Below the pieces are notes generated by a model that saw nothing but the letters and a program-made list of their open reading frames with translations, had not been told where the DNA came from and ran no database searches. DNA of 64,000 nt from JAQTNA01 sp043743785 (GTDB lineage: Bacteria; Pseudomonadota; Gammaproteobacteria; Burkholderiales; Rhodocyclaceae), in NCBI GenBank assembly GCA_043743785.1, contig JAYTVW010000099.1, positions 1-64,000 of the forward strand. The letters are read 5' to 3'. Within the stretch, counting starts at the first letter, position 1; each line of letters starts with the position of its first letter. Below are positions 15,524 to 24,066 of this stretch, piece by piece. A program made the position numbers and the translations under genes.

Positions 15524-16354
15524 TCAAATTTCGATTTCACCCTGAAAGACGGTGACGGCGGGGCCGGTCATGAGCACCGGGGTGCCGGGACCCTCCCAGG
15601 CGATGGAGAGGGCACCGCCGCCGGTGTGTACCGTCACCGGGGAATCCAGCAGGCCCCGGCGGATGCCGGCCACCACGGCGGCGCAGGCGCCGGTGCCGCA
15701 GGCCAGGGTTTCGCCGGTGCCCCGCTCGAAGACCCTGAGGCGTATGCCGTGCCGGTCCATTACTTGCATGAAGCCGGCATTCACTCGCTGCGGGAAGCGC
15801 GGGTGGTGCTCGATCAGGGGGCCAAGTTCTCGTACCGGGGCGGTGTCCACATCCGTTACCACCTGCACTGCGTGGGGATTGCCCATGCTGACGGCGCTGA
15901 TGTCCACCAGGGTGCCGGCTACGTCAATGCTCTGCACTGGGGCATCGCTGTCGCTGACGAAGGGAATCTCCGCCGGTTGAAGGCGTGGGGCGCCCATGTC
16001 CACCGTCACCTGGCCGTCCGCCGTCAGGTGCGGGGCAATGAGTCCGGCCCGGGTTTCGACGCGGATTTCGGTCTTGGCGGTCAGCCCCTGGTCGTGCACG
16101 AAGCGGGCGAAGCAGCGGGCACCGTTGCCGCACTGCTCCACTTCGCCGCCGTCGGCGTTGTAGATGCGGTAGCGGAAGTCGTTGTCCGGGCTGGCAGGCT
16201 TTTCCACCACTAGAATTTGGTCACAGCCGATGCCGAAGTTCCGGTTGGCGAGGAACTGGGCGAGTTCCGGCGTGAGGTCTATGGCCTGGTTTACGGCGTC
16301 CAGCACGACGAAGTCGTTACCCAGGCCGTGCATCTTGGTAAAGCGCAGCTTCAT
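15524..16354 (-). CDS. dapF: Diaminopimelate epimerase DapF
   Basis: 276 residues from the ATG giving MKLRFTKMHGLGNDFVVLD. It converts LL- to meso-diaminopimelate for lysine and peptidoglycan synthesis. The two catalytic cysteines are in VEQCGNGARCFARF (near 80) and LACGTGACAAVVA (near 225). Length is as expected. It starts one base after the stop of the CoA-binding gene (TGA-C-ATG), implying translational coupling. Confidence 0.96.
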   Translation of the reverse strand: MKLRFTKMHGLGNDFVVLDAVNQAIDLTPELAQFLANRNFGIGCDQILVVEKPASPDNDFRYRIYNADGGEVEQCGNGARCFARFVHDQGLTAKTEIRVETRAGLIAPHLTADGQVTVDMGAPRLQPAEIPFVSDSDAPVQSIDVAGTLVDISAVSMGNPHAVQVVTDVDTAPVRELGPLIEHHPRFPQRVNAGFMQVMDRHGIRLRVFERGTGETLACGTGACAAVVAGIRRGLLDSPVTVHTGGGALSIAWEGPGTPVLMTGPAVTVFQGEIEI

Positions 16355-16355
16355 G

Positions 16356-16793
16356 TCAGTTGTTTCCAATGAGGCGTACATGGTCAACGTAGATGCAGCG
16401 GTCCATGATGACCGTCATGCCGCCAGCCGTGGCCCGGGCGGCGGCGGCTTCATTCACCACGCCCAGTTGCAGCCAGAGGGTCTTGCCTTTGAGGCCCAGT
16501 TTCAGGCATTCGTCCACGATTTCATCCACGGCCTCCGCTGCCCGGAATACATCCACGATGTCTACCTGCGCCAGCAGTTCCGGCGGCAGGGCGGACAGGG
16601 TCGGCCAGGCCTTCTCCCCGAGAATCTCCTCGGCCATGGGGCGCACCGGCACAATGCGGTAGCCGAAGCCCTGCAGGTCCGCTGCCACGTGGTGGCTGTC
16701 CCGGCCCGGTTTGGGCGACAGGCCGATGACGGCGACGGTTCTCGCGTCCCGCAGGATGCGGGCGATGACTTCGGGGGAAGGATTGCTGAACAT
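16356..16793 (-). CDS. CoA-binding protein (YccU type)
   Basis: 145 residues forming a single Rossmann-like CoA-binding domain: VAVIGLSPKPGRDSHHVAADLQ near 20, then VRPMAEEILGEKAWPTL, and WLQLGVVNEAAA near 105. The family resembles the CoA-binding half of succinyl-CoA synthetase alpha but lacks the ligase. The function of these small stand-alone proteins is not established. It is the first gene of the dapF–DUF484–xerC run. Confidence 0.88.
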   Translation of the reverse strand: MFSNPSPEVIARILRDARTVAVIGLSPKPGRDSHHVAADLQGFGYRIVPVRPMAEEILGEKAWPTLSALPPELLAQVDIVDVFRAAEAVDEIVDECLKLGLKGKTLWLQLGVVNEAAAARATAGGMTVIMDRCIYVDHVRLIGNN

Positions 16794-16830
16794 GGGGTCG
16801 GAATGTCCTTGTGAGTTTCTTTAGAAGCTA

Positions 16831-16963
16831 TTTGAAACGCCGAGGCGCAGAGGCGCCGAGAAAACCAATGAGCACAAGCGCGAACCTGCTCACGAGAACG
16901 CTTGCCTGTCATCAAAGAGCCGTCTTTTGACTTTCCTCGGCGTCTCGGCGCCTCGGCGTTTAA
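16831..16963. repeat. Family A palindromic repeat (GNAT–CoA-binding junction)
   Basis: Left arm TTTGAAACGCCGAGGCGCAG, right arm TCCTCGGCGTCTCGGCGCCT followed by CGGCGTTTA. The GNAT stop codon TAA (16960-16962) is formed by the outer end of the right arm. Confidence 0.85.
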
Positions 16964-17487
16964 ATCTCTGCTTTTTCAGCGGGTAAGGATTTTGCCATCA
17001 GGTAGTCGTCCATCACGTAACCGTCGCCGATGTCGATGTACACCGGCTCCCGCACGACGAAGCCATGTTTTTCGTAGGCGGCGATGGCCTGGGCATTGCG
17101 CTTATGCACGCACAGCACCAGGTGATGGCAGCCCTGCTGCCGGGCCAGGTTCTCGGCATCGGCAACCAGGCGGCCGCCCAGGCCCAGGCGCTGGTGGCGG
17201 GGATGGACGTAGAGCTTGTCCAGCTTCATCTCGCCCTTTTCCCCATCAAGGTGGCAGGAGGAAAAGCCCGCCCGCTCGCCGTCGAGCGTCAGCTGGCGCC
17301 ACCAGATGTCCGGCCGCGCCAGTTCGGCCACCATGCACTCGGCGCCATAGCGCTGGGCCAGCATGAAGTCGATCTGCCCCTGGCCGATAAGTTCCAGGTA
17401 GGCGGCCTGCCAGATTTCCCGGGCCAGGGCGGCAATGGCATTCACGTCCTCGCGGGTCAGCGGCCTGATTTCAATAATTTTTTCCAT
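16960..17487 (-). CDS. GNAT family N-acetyltransferase
   Basis: 175 residues from the ATG giving MEKIIEIRPLTREDVNAIAA; a GTG seven codons upstream is also in frame and neither has a clear ribosome site. The acetyl-CoA site motif A is KLYVHPRHQRLGLGGRLVADAE (about 90-112) and motif B is AIAAYEKHGFVVREP. The substrate is unknown. It is flanked by family A repeats on both sides; its stop codon comes from the downstream one. Confidence 0.88.
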   Translation of the reverse strand: MEKIIEIRPLTREDVNAIAALAREIWQAAYLELIGQGQIDFMLAQRYGAECMVAELARPDIWWRQLTLDGERAGFSSCHLDGEKGEMKLDKLYVHPRHQRLGLGGRLVADAENLARQQGCHHLVLCVHKRNAQAIAAYEKHGFVVREPVYIDIGDGYVMDDYLMAKSLPAEKAEI

Positions 17488-17511
17488 GCTTTTGCAAGTA
17501 GAAAACACAAA

Positions 17512-17644
17512 TCTAAACGCCGAGGCGCAGAGGCGCCGAGAGGTCAGAGAGATATGGACGCTGAGGCTTCATACAGATGCCAAGGCGCGTTCGAAAGAGT
17601 GCTTCATGGCTTTCCTCGGCGTCTCGGCGTCTCGGCGTTTCAAA
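17512..17644. repeat. Family A palindromic repeat (acyltransferase–GNAT junction)
   Basis: Left arm CTAAACGCCGAGGCGCAGAG, right arm TCCTCGGCGTCTCGGCGTCT followed by CGGCGTTTCAAA. Confidence 0.85.
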
Positions 17645-17650
17645 TGCTTT

Positions 17651-18538
17651 TCAAGCGTAAAACGAAGCGTCGCCCGGGGGGCGGGTCTTGAAGCGTTTGT
17701 GTACCCAGTAATACTGTTCCGGCATGGTCTCCACCACCGACTCGATGTAGGCGTTCATGCGGTCCACGTCCGCCTGCAGGTCTTCTCCCGGGTAATCGGC
17801 CCAGGGTTCGCCGAAGTTGACCGAGAAACCCTTGCCATCCGCATCCGCCCGGGCAATGACCGGCAGCACCACGGCGCCGGTGAGCCGGGCCAGCCGGGGC
17901 AGGGCGGAGATGGTGGCGGCGGGGACGCCGAAGAAGGGCGAGAAGATGGCGTCCTGAGGGCCGAAATCCATGTCCGGCAGGTAATACAGGGGCAGGCCCT
18001 TCTTCAGCACCTTGATGATGCCGCGCAGGCTTTCCTGGCGGGAGAGGAGCACCGGCTTGATAAAACGGGTGCGGCCGTGATGCAGCATTTTGTCCAGCAG
18101 CGGGTTCTTCTGGTGGGAATAGATGCTGGCGGCTTCGAAGTCCATGGCGATACGGGCGCCGGCCCAATCCAGGGCCAGGAAGTGGGGGCAAAGCATGATG
18201 ACCGGCTTGCCGGCGGCCAGCAGGGCTTCGAGCCGTTCCCGGCCTTCTATGCGCACCAGGCGGCGGATACGCGCTTCCGGCCGCCACCACAGAATGCCCC
18301 GTTCCAGGATGCTGCGGGCCAGGGCCTGAAAATGCTTCTTGGCCAGGGCCTTGCGTTCCGCTTCGGCGAGGGCGGGGAAGCACAAGCGCAGGTTTGTCAG
18401 CACCACCTTGCGGCGGGGCACGACGGCAAAATACAGGAAGCTGCCGAAGCCCGTGCCCAGGCTGCCGATGGCGGAAAGCGGCAGCCAGCTCAGCAGCCAC
18501 AGCAGGCCCAGGGCCAGGCGGGTAAAGAACGTTGACAT
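17651..18538 (-). CDS. Lipid A biosynthesis lauroyl/myristoyl acyltransferase (LpxL/HtrB family), second copy
   Basis: 295 residues with an N-terminal membrane anchor (LALGLLWLLSWLPLSAIGSL). The catalytic HxxxxD-type motif is in MLCPHFLALDWAGARI near 132-145, and the C-terminal YYWVHKRFKTRPPG signature is typical. It adds a secondary acyl chain to Kdo2-lipid IVA at the inner membrane. It starts immediately after the stop of an upstream paralogue, so the pair probably performs the two late acylations. Confidence 0.92.
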   Translation of the reverse strand: MSTFFTRLALGLLWLLSWLPLSAIGSLGTGFGSFLYFAVVPRRKVVLTNLRLCFPALAEAERKALAKKHFQALARSILERGILWWRPEARIRRLVRIEGRERLEALLAAGKPVIMLCPHFLALDWAGARIAMDFEAASIYSHQKNPLLDKMLHHGRTRFIKPVLLSRQESLRGIIKVLKKGLPLYYLPDMDFGPQDAIFSPFFGVPAATISALPRLARLTGAVVLPVIARADADGKGFSVNFGEPWADYPGEDLQADVDRMNAYIESVVETMPEQYYWVHKRFKTRPPGDASFYA

Positions 18539-19408
18539 TCAGTTCTCCGTCCTGGCTGTCGACTCGGGCGGCGCTTCTGCCCCCTTGGGGCGCTTGTAGC
18601 GGTTGTAGCCCCACAGGTACTGTTCCGGACATTGCCGGATGAGGGCCTCAATCTCGTGGTTGATCTGCTGTGCCCGTTCTTCCGTGGTGCCGGACATAGG
18701 GCTTAGTGGTTCCCGCAGGATGATTTCAAAGCCTCGGCCCCAGGGCAGGCGCCGGGCAAACAGGAGGATCACGGCCGCATTGGTTTCGCTTAAGCGCGCC
18801 GCCAGGGTCATGGTGTAGGCGGGACGGCCAAAGAAATCCAGCCAGCGGCCGTCCCCGGCGGAGGGGGCCTGATCCGGCAACATGAAGACCGCGTTGCCCC
18901 GTTTCAGGGCGCGTAGCAAGAGGCGTACGCCGGAGATGTCGGCCGGGGCCTGCTCCAGATTGTCCTTGGCCCTGCCTTGCCACATGAGGGGGGCGAGCCA
19001 GGCCTGGCGCGGGGGGCGGAACAGGGCTGTGGTGGGGGCCACGCTGGCACAGAAGTGACCGGCCACTTCGAATGCGCCCAGGTGGGGGGTGAGAAATATC
19101 AGCCCTTTGCTGTTTCTCCGCAGGCGCTCCACGATGTCCAGGCCTTCGATCCGGCGCACCCGGGACAAAAGCGCCCGGTGACTCAGGCGCCAGAGCAGCG
19201 GGATTTCAAAAATGGTGCATCCGGTGGCGGCAATGGCGCCCCAGGCCACCCGGCGGGCCTCTTCCTCGTTCGGAAAGGCCAGGCAGATGTTCTCCCTCAG
19301 ATGGCGGCGGTAGGTGGATGACAGCAGCCAGACCAGGCCTCCGGCGATGCTTCCCAGGAAGTGCAGGACGACGAGGGGCAGGCTGGCGAGAAACTTGAGA
19401 AGGAACAA
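18539..19408 (-). CDS. Lipid A biosynthesis acyltransferase (LpxL/LpxM family), first copy
   Basis: 289 residues with a TTG start giving MFLLKFLASLPLVVLHFLGS; no strong ribosome site is visible. It has a membrane anchor at residues 5-30, the catalytic LTPHLGAFEVAGHF motif near 105-118, and the C-terminal YLWGYNRYKRPKG signature. It has the same fold as the gene that follows directly (TGA then ATG, no gap) but is clearly diverged, suggesting different acyl or position specificity. The tail after RPKG is Glu/Ala-rich. Confidence 0.9.
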   Translation of the reverse strand: MFLLKFLASLPLVVLHFLGSIAGGLVWLLSSTYRRHLRENICLAFPNEEEARRVAWGAIAATGCTIFEIPLLWRLSHRALLSRVRRIEGLDIVERLRRNSKGLIFLTPHLGAFEVAGHFCASVAPTTALFRPPRQAWLAPLMWQGRAKDNLEQAPADISGVRLLLRALKRGNAVFMLPDQAPSAGDGRWLDFFGRPAYTMTLAARLSETNAAVILLFARRLPWGRGFEIILREPLSPMSGTTEERAQQINHEIEALIRQCPEQYLWGYNRYKRPKGAEAPPESTARTEN

Positions 19409-19604
19409 GGGGATTGGAAAGCCTTGACGGGCAGGATTCGGGAAAGGTAGGATTATAAGACCGCCGAGTTAATCAGGACAACTTGCAGGGCGGTTCCCCC
19501 AGTGCGCTGGCGGGAAAAAATCTGCTAAAGCGTCGCCTGCTCGCGTTCCCGGAGCTGGCCTCGCCGGCCACTTTCGGGAATTTTCATTACAGGAGCAGGC
19601 ATCA

Positions 19605-20771
19605 ATGGCAAGCGAATACCTCTTTTCTTCCGAATCCGTTTCCGAAGGCCATCCGGACAAGGTGGCAGACCAGATTTCCGACGGCATCCTCGACGCCATC
19701 CTGGCGGCCGACCCAAGGGGGCGCGTGGCTTGCGAGACCTTGGTGTCCACCGGCCTCGTCGTGATCTCCGGTGAAATCACCACCAACGCCCACATCAACT
19801 ACCGGGAAGTCGCTCAGGACGTGGTGCGCCGCATCGGCTACGACAATTCCGACATCGGCTTCGACTACAAGTCCTGCGCCATCCTGACGGCCATCAACCG
19901 CCAGTCTTCCGACATCGCCCAGGGCGTGAATGAAGGCGAAGGCCTGGATCTGGACCAGGGTGCCGGCGACCAAGGCCTGATGTTCGGCTACGCCTGCAAT
20001 GAGACCGCCAGCCTCATGCCCCTGCCGATCTACTACGCCCACCGTATCATGCAGCGCCAGGCGGAAGTGCGTAAGGACGGCCGCCTGCCCTGGCTGCGCC
20101 CGGACGCCAAGAGCCAGCTCACCGTGAAGTACGTGGACGGCAAGCCGGTGGAAATCGACACCGTGGTGGTGTCCACCCAGCACGGCCCGGATGTGTCCCA
20201 CAAGGATTTGTCCGAAGCGGTGATTGAGGAAATCATCAAGCCCGTGCTGCCGAAGGAGCTGCTCACGGCCAACACCCGCTATCTGGTGAATCCCACCGGT
20301 CGTTTCGTTATCGGAGGCCCTCACGGCGACTGCGGCTTGACCGGCCGCAAGATCATTGTGGACACTTACGGCGGTGCTGCCCGTCACGGCGGCGGTGCCT
20401 TCTCCGGCAAGGATCCGTCCAAGGTGGACCGTTCCGCCGCCTACGCCTGCCGCTACGTGGCGAAGAACATCGTCGCTGCCGGCCTGGCCGACCGCTGTGA
20501 AGTCCAGGTGGCTTACGCCATCGGCGTGGCCAAGCCCGTGTCCCTGATGGTGAATACCTTCGGCACCGGCAAGATCAGCGATGAGAAGATCGTGGATCTG
20601 ATTCGTGCGCACTTCGATTTGCGCCCCAAGGGCATCATCCAGGCCCTGGATCTCTTGCGTCCGATCTATTCCAAGACCGCCGCCTACGGCCACTTCGGCC
20701 GCGAAGAGCCGGAATTCACCTGGGAAGCCACCGACAAGGCCGCAGCCTTGAAGGCTGACGCCGGCCTGTAA
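19605..20771 (+). CDS. metK: S-adenosylmethionine synthetase MetK
   Basis: 388 residues. It makes SAM from methionine and ATP in the cytoplasm. The N-terminal FSSESVSEGHPDKVADQISD, the ATP/Mg signature GAGDQGLMFGYACNE near 120, the P-loop-like GGGAFSGKDPSKVDRSAAY near 260, and the K/R residues around them are all intact. A ribosome site (AGGAGC) precedes the ATG. It is transcribed divergently from the acyltransferases, is closed by its own terminator, and supplies the cycle completed by ahcY and metF downstream. Confidence 0.98.
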   Translation: MASEYLFSSESVSEGHPDKVADQISDGILDAILAADPRGRVACETLVSTGLVVISGEITTNAHINYREVAQDVVRRIGYDNSDIGFDYKSCAILTAINRQSSDIAQGVNEGEGLDLDQGAGDQGLMFGYACNETASLMPLPIYYAHRIMQRQAEVRKDGRLPWLRPDAKSQLTVKYVDGKPVEIDTVVVSTQHGPDVSHKDLSEAVIEEIIKPVLPKELLTANTRYLVNPTGRFVIGGPHGDCGLTGRKIIVDTYGGAARHGGGAFSGKDPSKVDRSAAYACRYVAKNIVAAGLADRCEVQVAYAIGVAKPVSLMVNTFGTGKISDEKIVDLIRAHFDLRPKGIIQALDLLRPIYSKTAAYGHFGREEPEFTWEATDKAAALKADAGL

Positions 20772-20794
20772 TTCAAGATCCTCCGGCTGGAATG

Positions 20795-20826
20795 ACAAGG
20801 GGCGCAGATGCGCCCCTTGTTTTTTT
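20795..20826 (+). terminator. Rho-independent terminator of metK
   Basis: An 11-bp perfect stem (ACAAGGGGCGC / GCGCCCCTTGT) with an AGAT loop followed by a run of seven T, 23 bp after the metK stop codon. Confidence 0.93.
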
Positions 20827-20909
20827 CCGGAGGGTTCAGGTTTTGACTGAGACGGCCGTTATAGCTCGTCCATACACTTGTGCTTCGCCCGAAGGCTTTC
20901 CCTCCCCCC

Positions 20910-22151
20910 ATGTTGAAGCGAATAGGCATCGAGCACCTGCGCCTGGGCATGCACATCCACGAACTGTGTGGCTCCTGGATGGAACATCCTTTCTGGCGCA
21001 CATCGTTCCTGTTGGAAAACGTGAAGGACCTGAAAGGCATCATCGGCGCCGGCATTTCTGAAGTCTGGATCGACACGGAGCGTGGTCTGGATGTGGCGGC
21101 GGGCCAGGCCAAGGATGAATCCGACCTCCAGGTCGAGGATGCCCTTGTCGAGGTGGCCACCCGGCCCGCAGCGCCGGTTGCGCGGGTCAGTCTGCAGGAT
21201 GAAATCAGCAAGGCAGTGCGTATCTGCGCCAAGGCCAAGACGGCTGTCAGCTCCATGTTTCGTGAAGCGCGCATGGGCAAGGCGCTGGACGCCAAGGATG
21301 CCCTGCCCCTGGTGGAGGAAATTTCCGCCTCCGTGATGAGGAATCCCGGGGCGCTGATCAGTCTGGCCCGCCTGAAGACCAAGGACGACTACACCTACAT
21401 GCATTCCGTGGCGGTGTGCGCCCTGATGGTGGCCCTGTCCCGCCAACTGGGACTGGACGCGGAGCAGACCCGTCAGGCGGGTCTGGCGGGCCTCCTGCAC
21501 GATATCGGCAAGATGGAAATTCCGGACTTCATTCTCAACAAACCAGGCCAATTGACGGATGCGGAGTTCACCACCGTCAAGTCGCACCCGGAAGCGGGGC
21601 ACCGCATGTTGCTGGAAGGTCGCGGCGTTGATGTGGTGGCCCTGGATGTCTGCCTGCACCACCACGAAAAGATGGATGGCACGGGCTATCCCCATCGGCT
21701 GAAGGGCAGCGAGATCAGCCTGTTCGCCCGCATGGGCGCTGTCTGCGACGTGTATGACGCCATCACTTCGGATCGGCCCTACAAGGCCGGCTGGAGTCCC
21801 TCCGAGGCCTTGCGCAAGATGGCGGAGTGGGCCAAGGGGCATTTCGACGAGACAGTTTTCCAGTCCTTCGTGAAGAGCGTCGGCATTTATCCGGTGGGCA
21901 CCCTGGTGCGCCTGGAGTCCGGGCGTCTGGCGGTGGTGGTGGACCAGTCGGAAAAATCCTTGCTGACCCCCCGGGTAAAAGTCTTCTTTTCCAGTCGCGC
22001 CCGCGCCTATCTGCCGCCGGAGATCCTCGATCTGTCCTGGGGCGGCTGCAAGGACCGCATCGCCGCCCGGGAGGACGTCGCCAAGTGGGGTTTTAAAAAT
22101 CTTGAGCAGCTGTGGCAGACGGCAGATGGGGTAGGAGCCTGTCGGACTTAG
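20910..22151 (+). CDS. HD-GYP domain c-di-GMP phosphodiesterase with DUF3391
   Basis: 413 residues from the ATG giving MLKRIGIEHLRLGMHIHELC; a GTG ten codons upstream is possible and neither has a good ribosome site. The N-terminal DUF3391 (about 1-110) is followed by an HD-GYP domain (about 140-330): the HD pair in GLLHDIGKMEIPD, a second HH in LHHHEKMDGTGYPH with GTGYP in place of the GYP signature, then CDVYDAITSDRPYKAG. Predicted to hydrolyse cyclic di-GMP. The last six residues (VGACRT) and the stop codon fall inside a family E repeat, so the native C-terminus has been altered. Confidence 0.9.
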   Translation: MLKRIGIEHLRLGMHIHELCGSWMEHPFWRTSFLLENVKDLKGIIGAGISEVWIDTERGLDVAAGQAKDESDLQVEDALVEVATRPAAPVARVSLQDEISKAVRICAKAKTAVSSMFREARMGKALDAKDALPLVEEISASVMRNPGALISLARLKTKDDYTYMHSVAVCALMVALSRQLGLDAEQTRQAGLAGLLHDIGKMEIPDFILNKPGQLTDAEFTTVKSHPEAGHRMLLEGRGVDVVALDVCLHHHEKMDGTGYPHRLKGSEISLFARMGAVCDVYDAITSDRPYKAGWSPSEALRKMAEWAKGHFDETVFQSFVKSVGIYPVGTLVRLESGRLAVVVDQSEKSLLTPRVKVFFSSRARAYLPPEILDLSWGGCKDRIAAREDVAKWGFKNLEQLWQTADGVGACRT

Positions 22152-22320
22152 GACTGATCTACTGCGCCGGTGGGATAGCGGTCCATATTTCCCCGCTTTT
22201 TCGGTGCATAGGAACAACTATGTACCTCAAAATCGTAAAAACGCAGTTTCTGCGAAGCTAAAATCTGTCCTCGCTCTCCCCCTCGGCTCGCTACGATCGC
22301 CTAAGCCCGACAGGCTCCTA
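22132..22320. repeat. Family E repeat with 21-bp terminal inverted repeats
   Basis: TAGGAGCCTGTCGGACTTAG at the left (22132) faces CTAAGCCCGACAGGCTCCTA at the right (ending 22320), 20 of 21 positions matching. The 189-bp interior has no open frame. The structure resembles a non-autonomous mobile element (MITE-like). It abuts the ahcY promoter region on one side and overlaps the HD-GYP gene end on the other. Confidence 0.8.
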
Positions 22321-22377
22321 GCGTGAATTCCATCACGTTTTGCGTCCGTCACCGGCTGCCAGGCAAGGGAATCGGTT

Positions 22378-22383
22378 TATAAT
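22378..22383 (+). promoter_or_regulatory. Probable -10 box for ahcY
   Basis: A perfect TATAAT lies 10 bp upstream of the SAH riboswitch. No good -35 box is seen at normal spacing (GCTGCC region), so activity may depend on other contacts. Confidence 0.5.
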
Positions 22384-22392
22384 CCGTCCCCT

Positions 22393-22463
22393 TCCGAGGA
22401 GCGCTGCAAGAGGGGGCTGATGGCCCGCCTTCCAGGCTCGGAGATTTTTGAACGGCGCTCACC
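22393..22463 (+). ncRNA. S-adenosylhomocysteine (SAH) riboswitch
   Basis: The core matches the SAH riboswitch consensus: CCGAGGAGCGCTGC at the start, CCAGGCTCGG in the middle, and AACGGCGCTCACC at the end. P1 pairs CCGAG (22394-22398) with CTCGG (22437-22441). The pseudoknot pairs GAGCGC (22399-22404) with GCGCTC (22455-22460). It lies in the ahcY leader. In known cases SAH binding raises expression, so ahcY is induced when its toxic substrate builds up. Confidence 0.93.
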
Positions 22464-22546
22464 TGACCAACCCGTGCCGGGTTGTGGATTGGGTGGGCTT
22501 CCGTGAATCTCACATCCCCCCTTCCCGCCCGGCCACTCGTTCGAGG

Positions 22547-23968
22547 ATGAACACCGTGGCTGACACCAAAGATTATGTAATCGCCGACTTGGGCCTGGCT
22601 GCCTGGGGCCGCAAGGAAATCAAGATTGCCGAGACCGAAATGCCCGGTCTCATGGCCATCCGCGAAGAATTCGCACCGCAGCAGTCCTTGAAGGGCGCCC
22701 GCATCACCGGCTCCCTCCACATGACCATCCAGACCGCCGTGCTGATCGAGACCCTGACGGCACTGGGTGCGGAAGTGCGCTGGGCCTCCTGCAACATCTT
22801 CTCGACACAAGACCACGCCGCTGCCGCCATCGCCGAGCAGGGCATCCCGGTGTTCGCCGTAAAGGGCGAAACCCTGGTGGATTACTGGGATTACACCCAC
22901 CGCATCTTCGAGTGGGCCGATGGCGGCTACTCGAACATGATCCTGGACGACGGCGGCGACGCCACCCTGCTCTTGCATCTGGGCGCAAGGGCCGAGCAGG
23001 ATCTGTCCGTGGTGTCCAAGCCCGGCTCCGAAGAAGAGACCATTCTCTTCGCGGCCATCAAGGCCAAGATTGCCGTGGATCCGACCTGGTACTCCGTGCG
23101 CCTGGCCGCCATCAAGGGCGTGACCGAGGAAACCACCACCGGCGTGCACCGCCTGTACCAGATGCACCTGCGCGGCGAACTCAAGTTCCCCGGCATCAAC
23201 GTCAATGACTCCGTCACCAAGTCCAAGTTCGACAACCTCTATGGCTGCCGCGAATCCCTGGTGGACGGCATCAAGCGTGCCACCGACGTCATGATCGCCG
23301 GCAAGGTGGCCGTCATCGCTGGTTATGGCGACGTGGGCAAGGGCTCGGCCCAGGCCATGCGCGCCCTCTCCGCCCAGGTGTGGGTCACCGAAATCGACCC
23401 TATCTGCGCCCTGCAGGCCGCCATGGAAGGCTACCGCGTCGTCACCATGGAATATGCTGCCGACAAGGCTGACATCTTCGTCACCACTACCGGCAATTTC
23501 CACGTCATCACCCATGACCACATGGCCGCGATGAAGAACAACGCCATCGTTTGCAACATCGGTCACTTCGACAACGAGATCGACGTTGCCAGCATCGAGA
23601 AGTACCAATGGGAAGAGATCAAGCCCCAGGTGGATCACGTCATTTTCCCGGACGGCAAGCGCATCATTCTCTTGGCCAAGGGCCGTCTGGTGAACCTGGG
23701 CTGCGGCACGGGCCACCCGTCCTACGTCATGTCCTCCAGCTTCGCCAACCAGACCATCGCCCAGATCGAACTGTGGACGGAGTCCGTCAAGGGGTCCAAC
23801 AAGTACCCGGTCGGCGTCTACACCCTGCCCAAGCACCTGGACGAGAAGGTTGCCCGTCTGCAACTGAAGACGCTGAACGCCCAACTGTCCGAACTGACCG
23901 ACCAGCAAGCCGCCTACATCAGCGTGCCCAAGACCGGTCCGTACAAGGCTGACCACTACCGGTACTAA
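22547..23968 (+). CDS. ahcY: Adenosylhomocysteinase (S-adenosyl-L-homocysteine hydrolase)
   Basis: 473 residues. It cleaves SAH to homocysteine and adenosine using bound NAD. The NAD-binding GYGDVGKGSAQAMRA lies near 260, with CNIGHFDNEID and the C-terminal KTGPYKADHYRY, which completes the NAD site of the partner subunit. The ATG at 22547 (MNTVADTKDY) has GAGG directly against it; a GTG at 22556 is better spaced from the same GAGG, so either may be the real start. It is controlled by the SAH riboswitch. The S4 gene and metF follow in the same direction. Confidence 0.97.
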   Translation: MNTVADTKDYVIADLGLAAWGRKEIKIAETEMPGLMAIREEFAPQQSLKGARITGSLHMTIQTAVLIETLTALGAEVRWASCNIFSTQDHAAAAIAEQGIPVFAVKGETLVDYWDYTHRIFEWADGGYSNMILDDGGDATLLLHLGARAEQDLSVVSKPGSEEETILFAAIKAKIAVDPTWYSVRLAAIKGVTEETTTGVHRLYQMHLRGELKFPGINVNDSVTKSKFDNLYGCRESLVDGIKRATDVMIAGKVAVIAGYGDVGKGSAQAMRALSAQVWVTEIDPICALQAAMEGYRVVTMEYAADKADIFVTTTGNFHVITHDHMAAMKNNAIVCNIGHFDNEIDVASIEKYQWEEIKPQVDHVIFPDGKRIILLAKGRLVNLGCGTGHPSYVMSSSFANQTIAQIELWTESVKGSNKYPVGVYTLPKHLDEKVARLQLKTLNAQLSELTDQQAAYISVPKTGPYKADHYRY

Positions 23969-23981
23969 GCACGAGCGGGTG

Positions 23982-24044
23982 GTAGGTCGGAATTTATTCC
24001 GACAGGGGGCGGAAGCGTCTCTTGTCGGGATAAATCCCGACCCA
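23982..24044. repeat. Family D palindromic repeat, copy 1 (TAGGTCGG type)
   Basis: GTAGGTCGGAATTTATTCCG and CTTGTCGGGATAAATCCCGA followed by CCCACG: two small hairpins facing each other, between ahcY and the S4 gene. A second copy is at 26020-26064. Confidence 0.7.
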
Positions 24045-24066
24045 CGAACTTTCTGGAGCCTTTCCC

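Noticed and set aside
19409..19604. A SAM-type riboswitch ahead of metK
   Set aside because: I could not fit any known SAM riboswitch core to the leader; only a ribosome site is clear.
22151..22320. Element E as an insertion sequence
   Set aside because: It is too short and has no transposase frame; only a non-autonomous element is supported.
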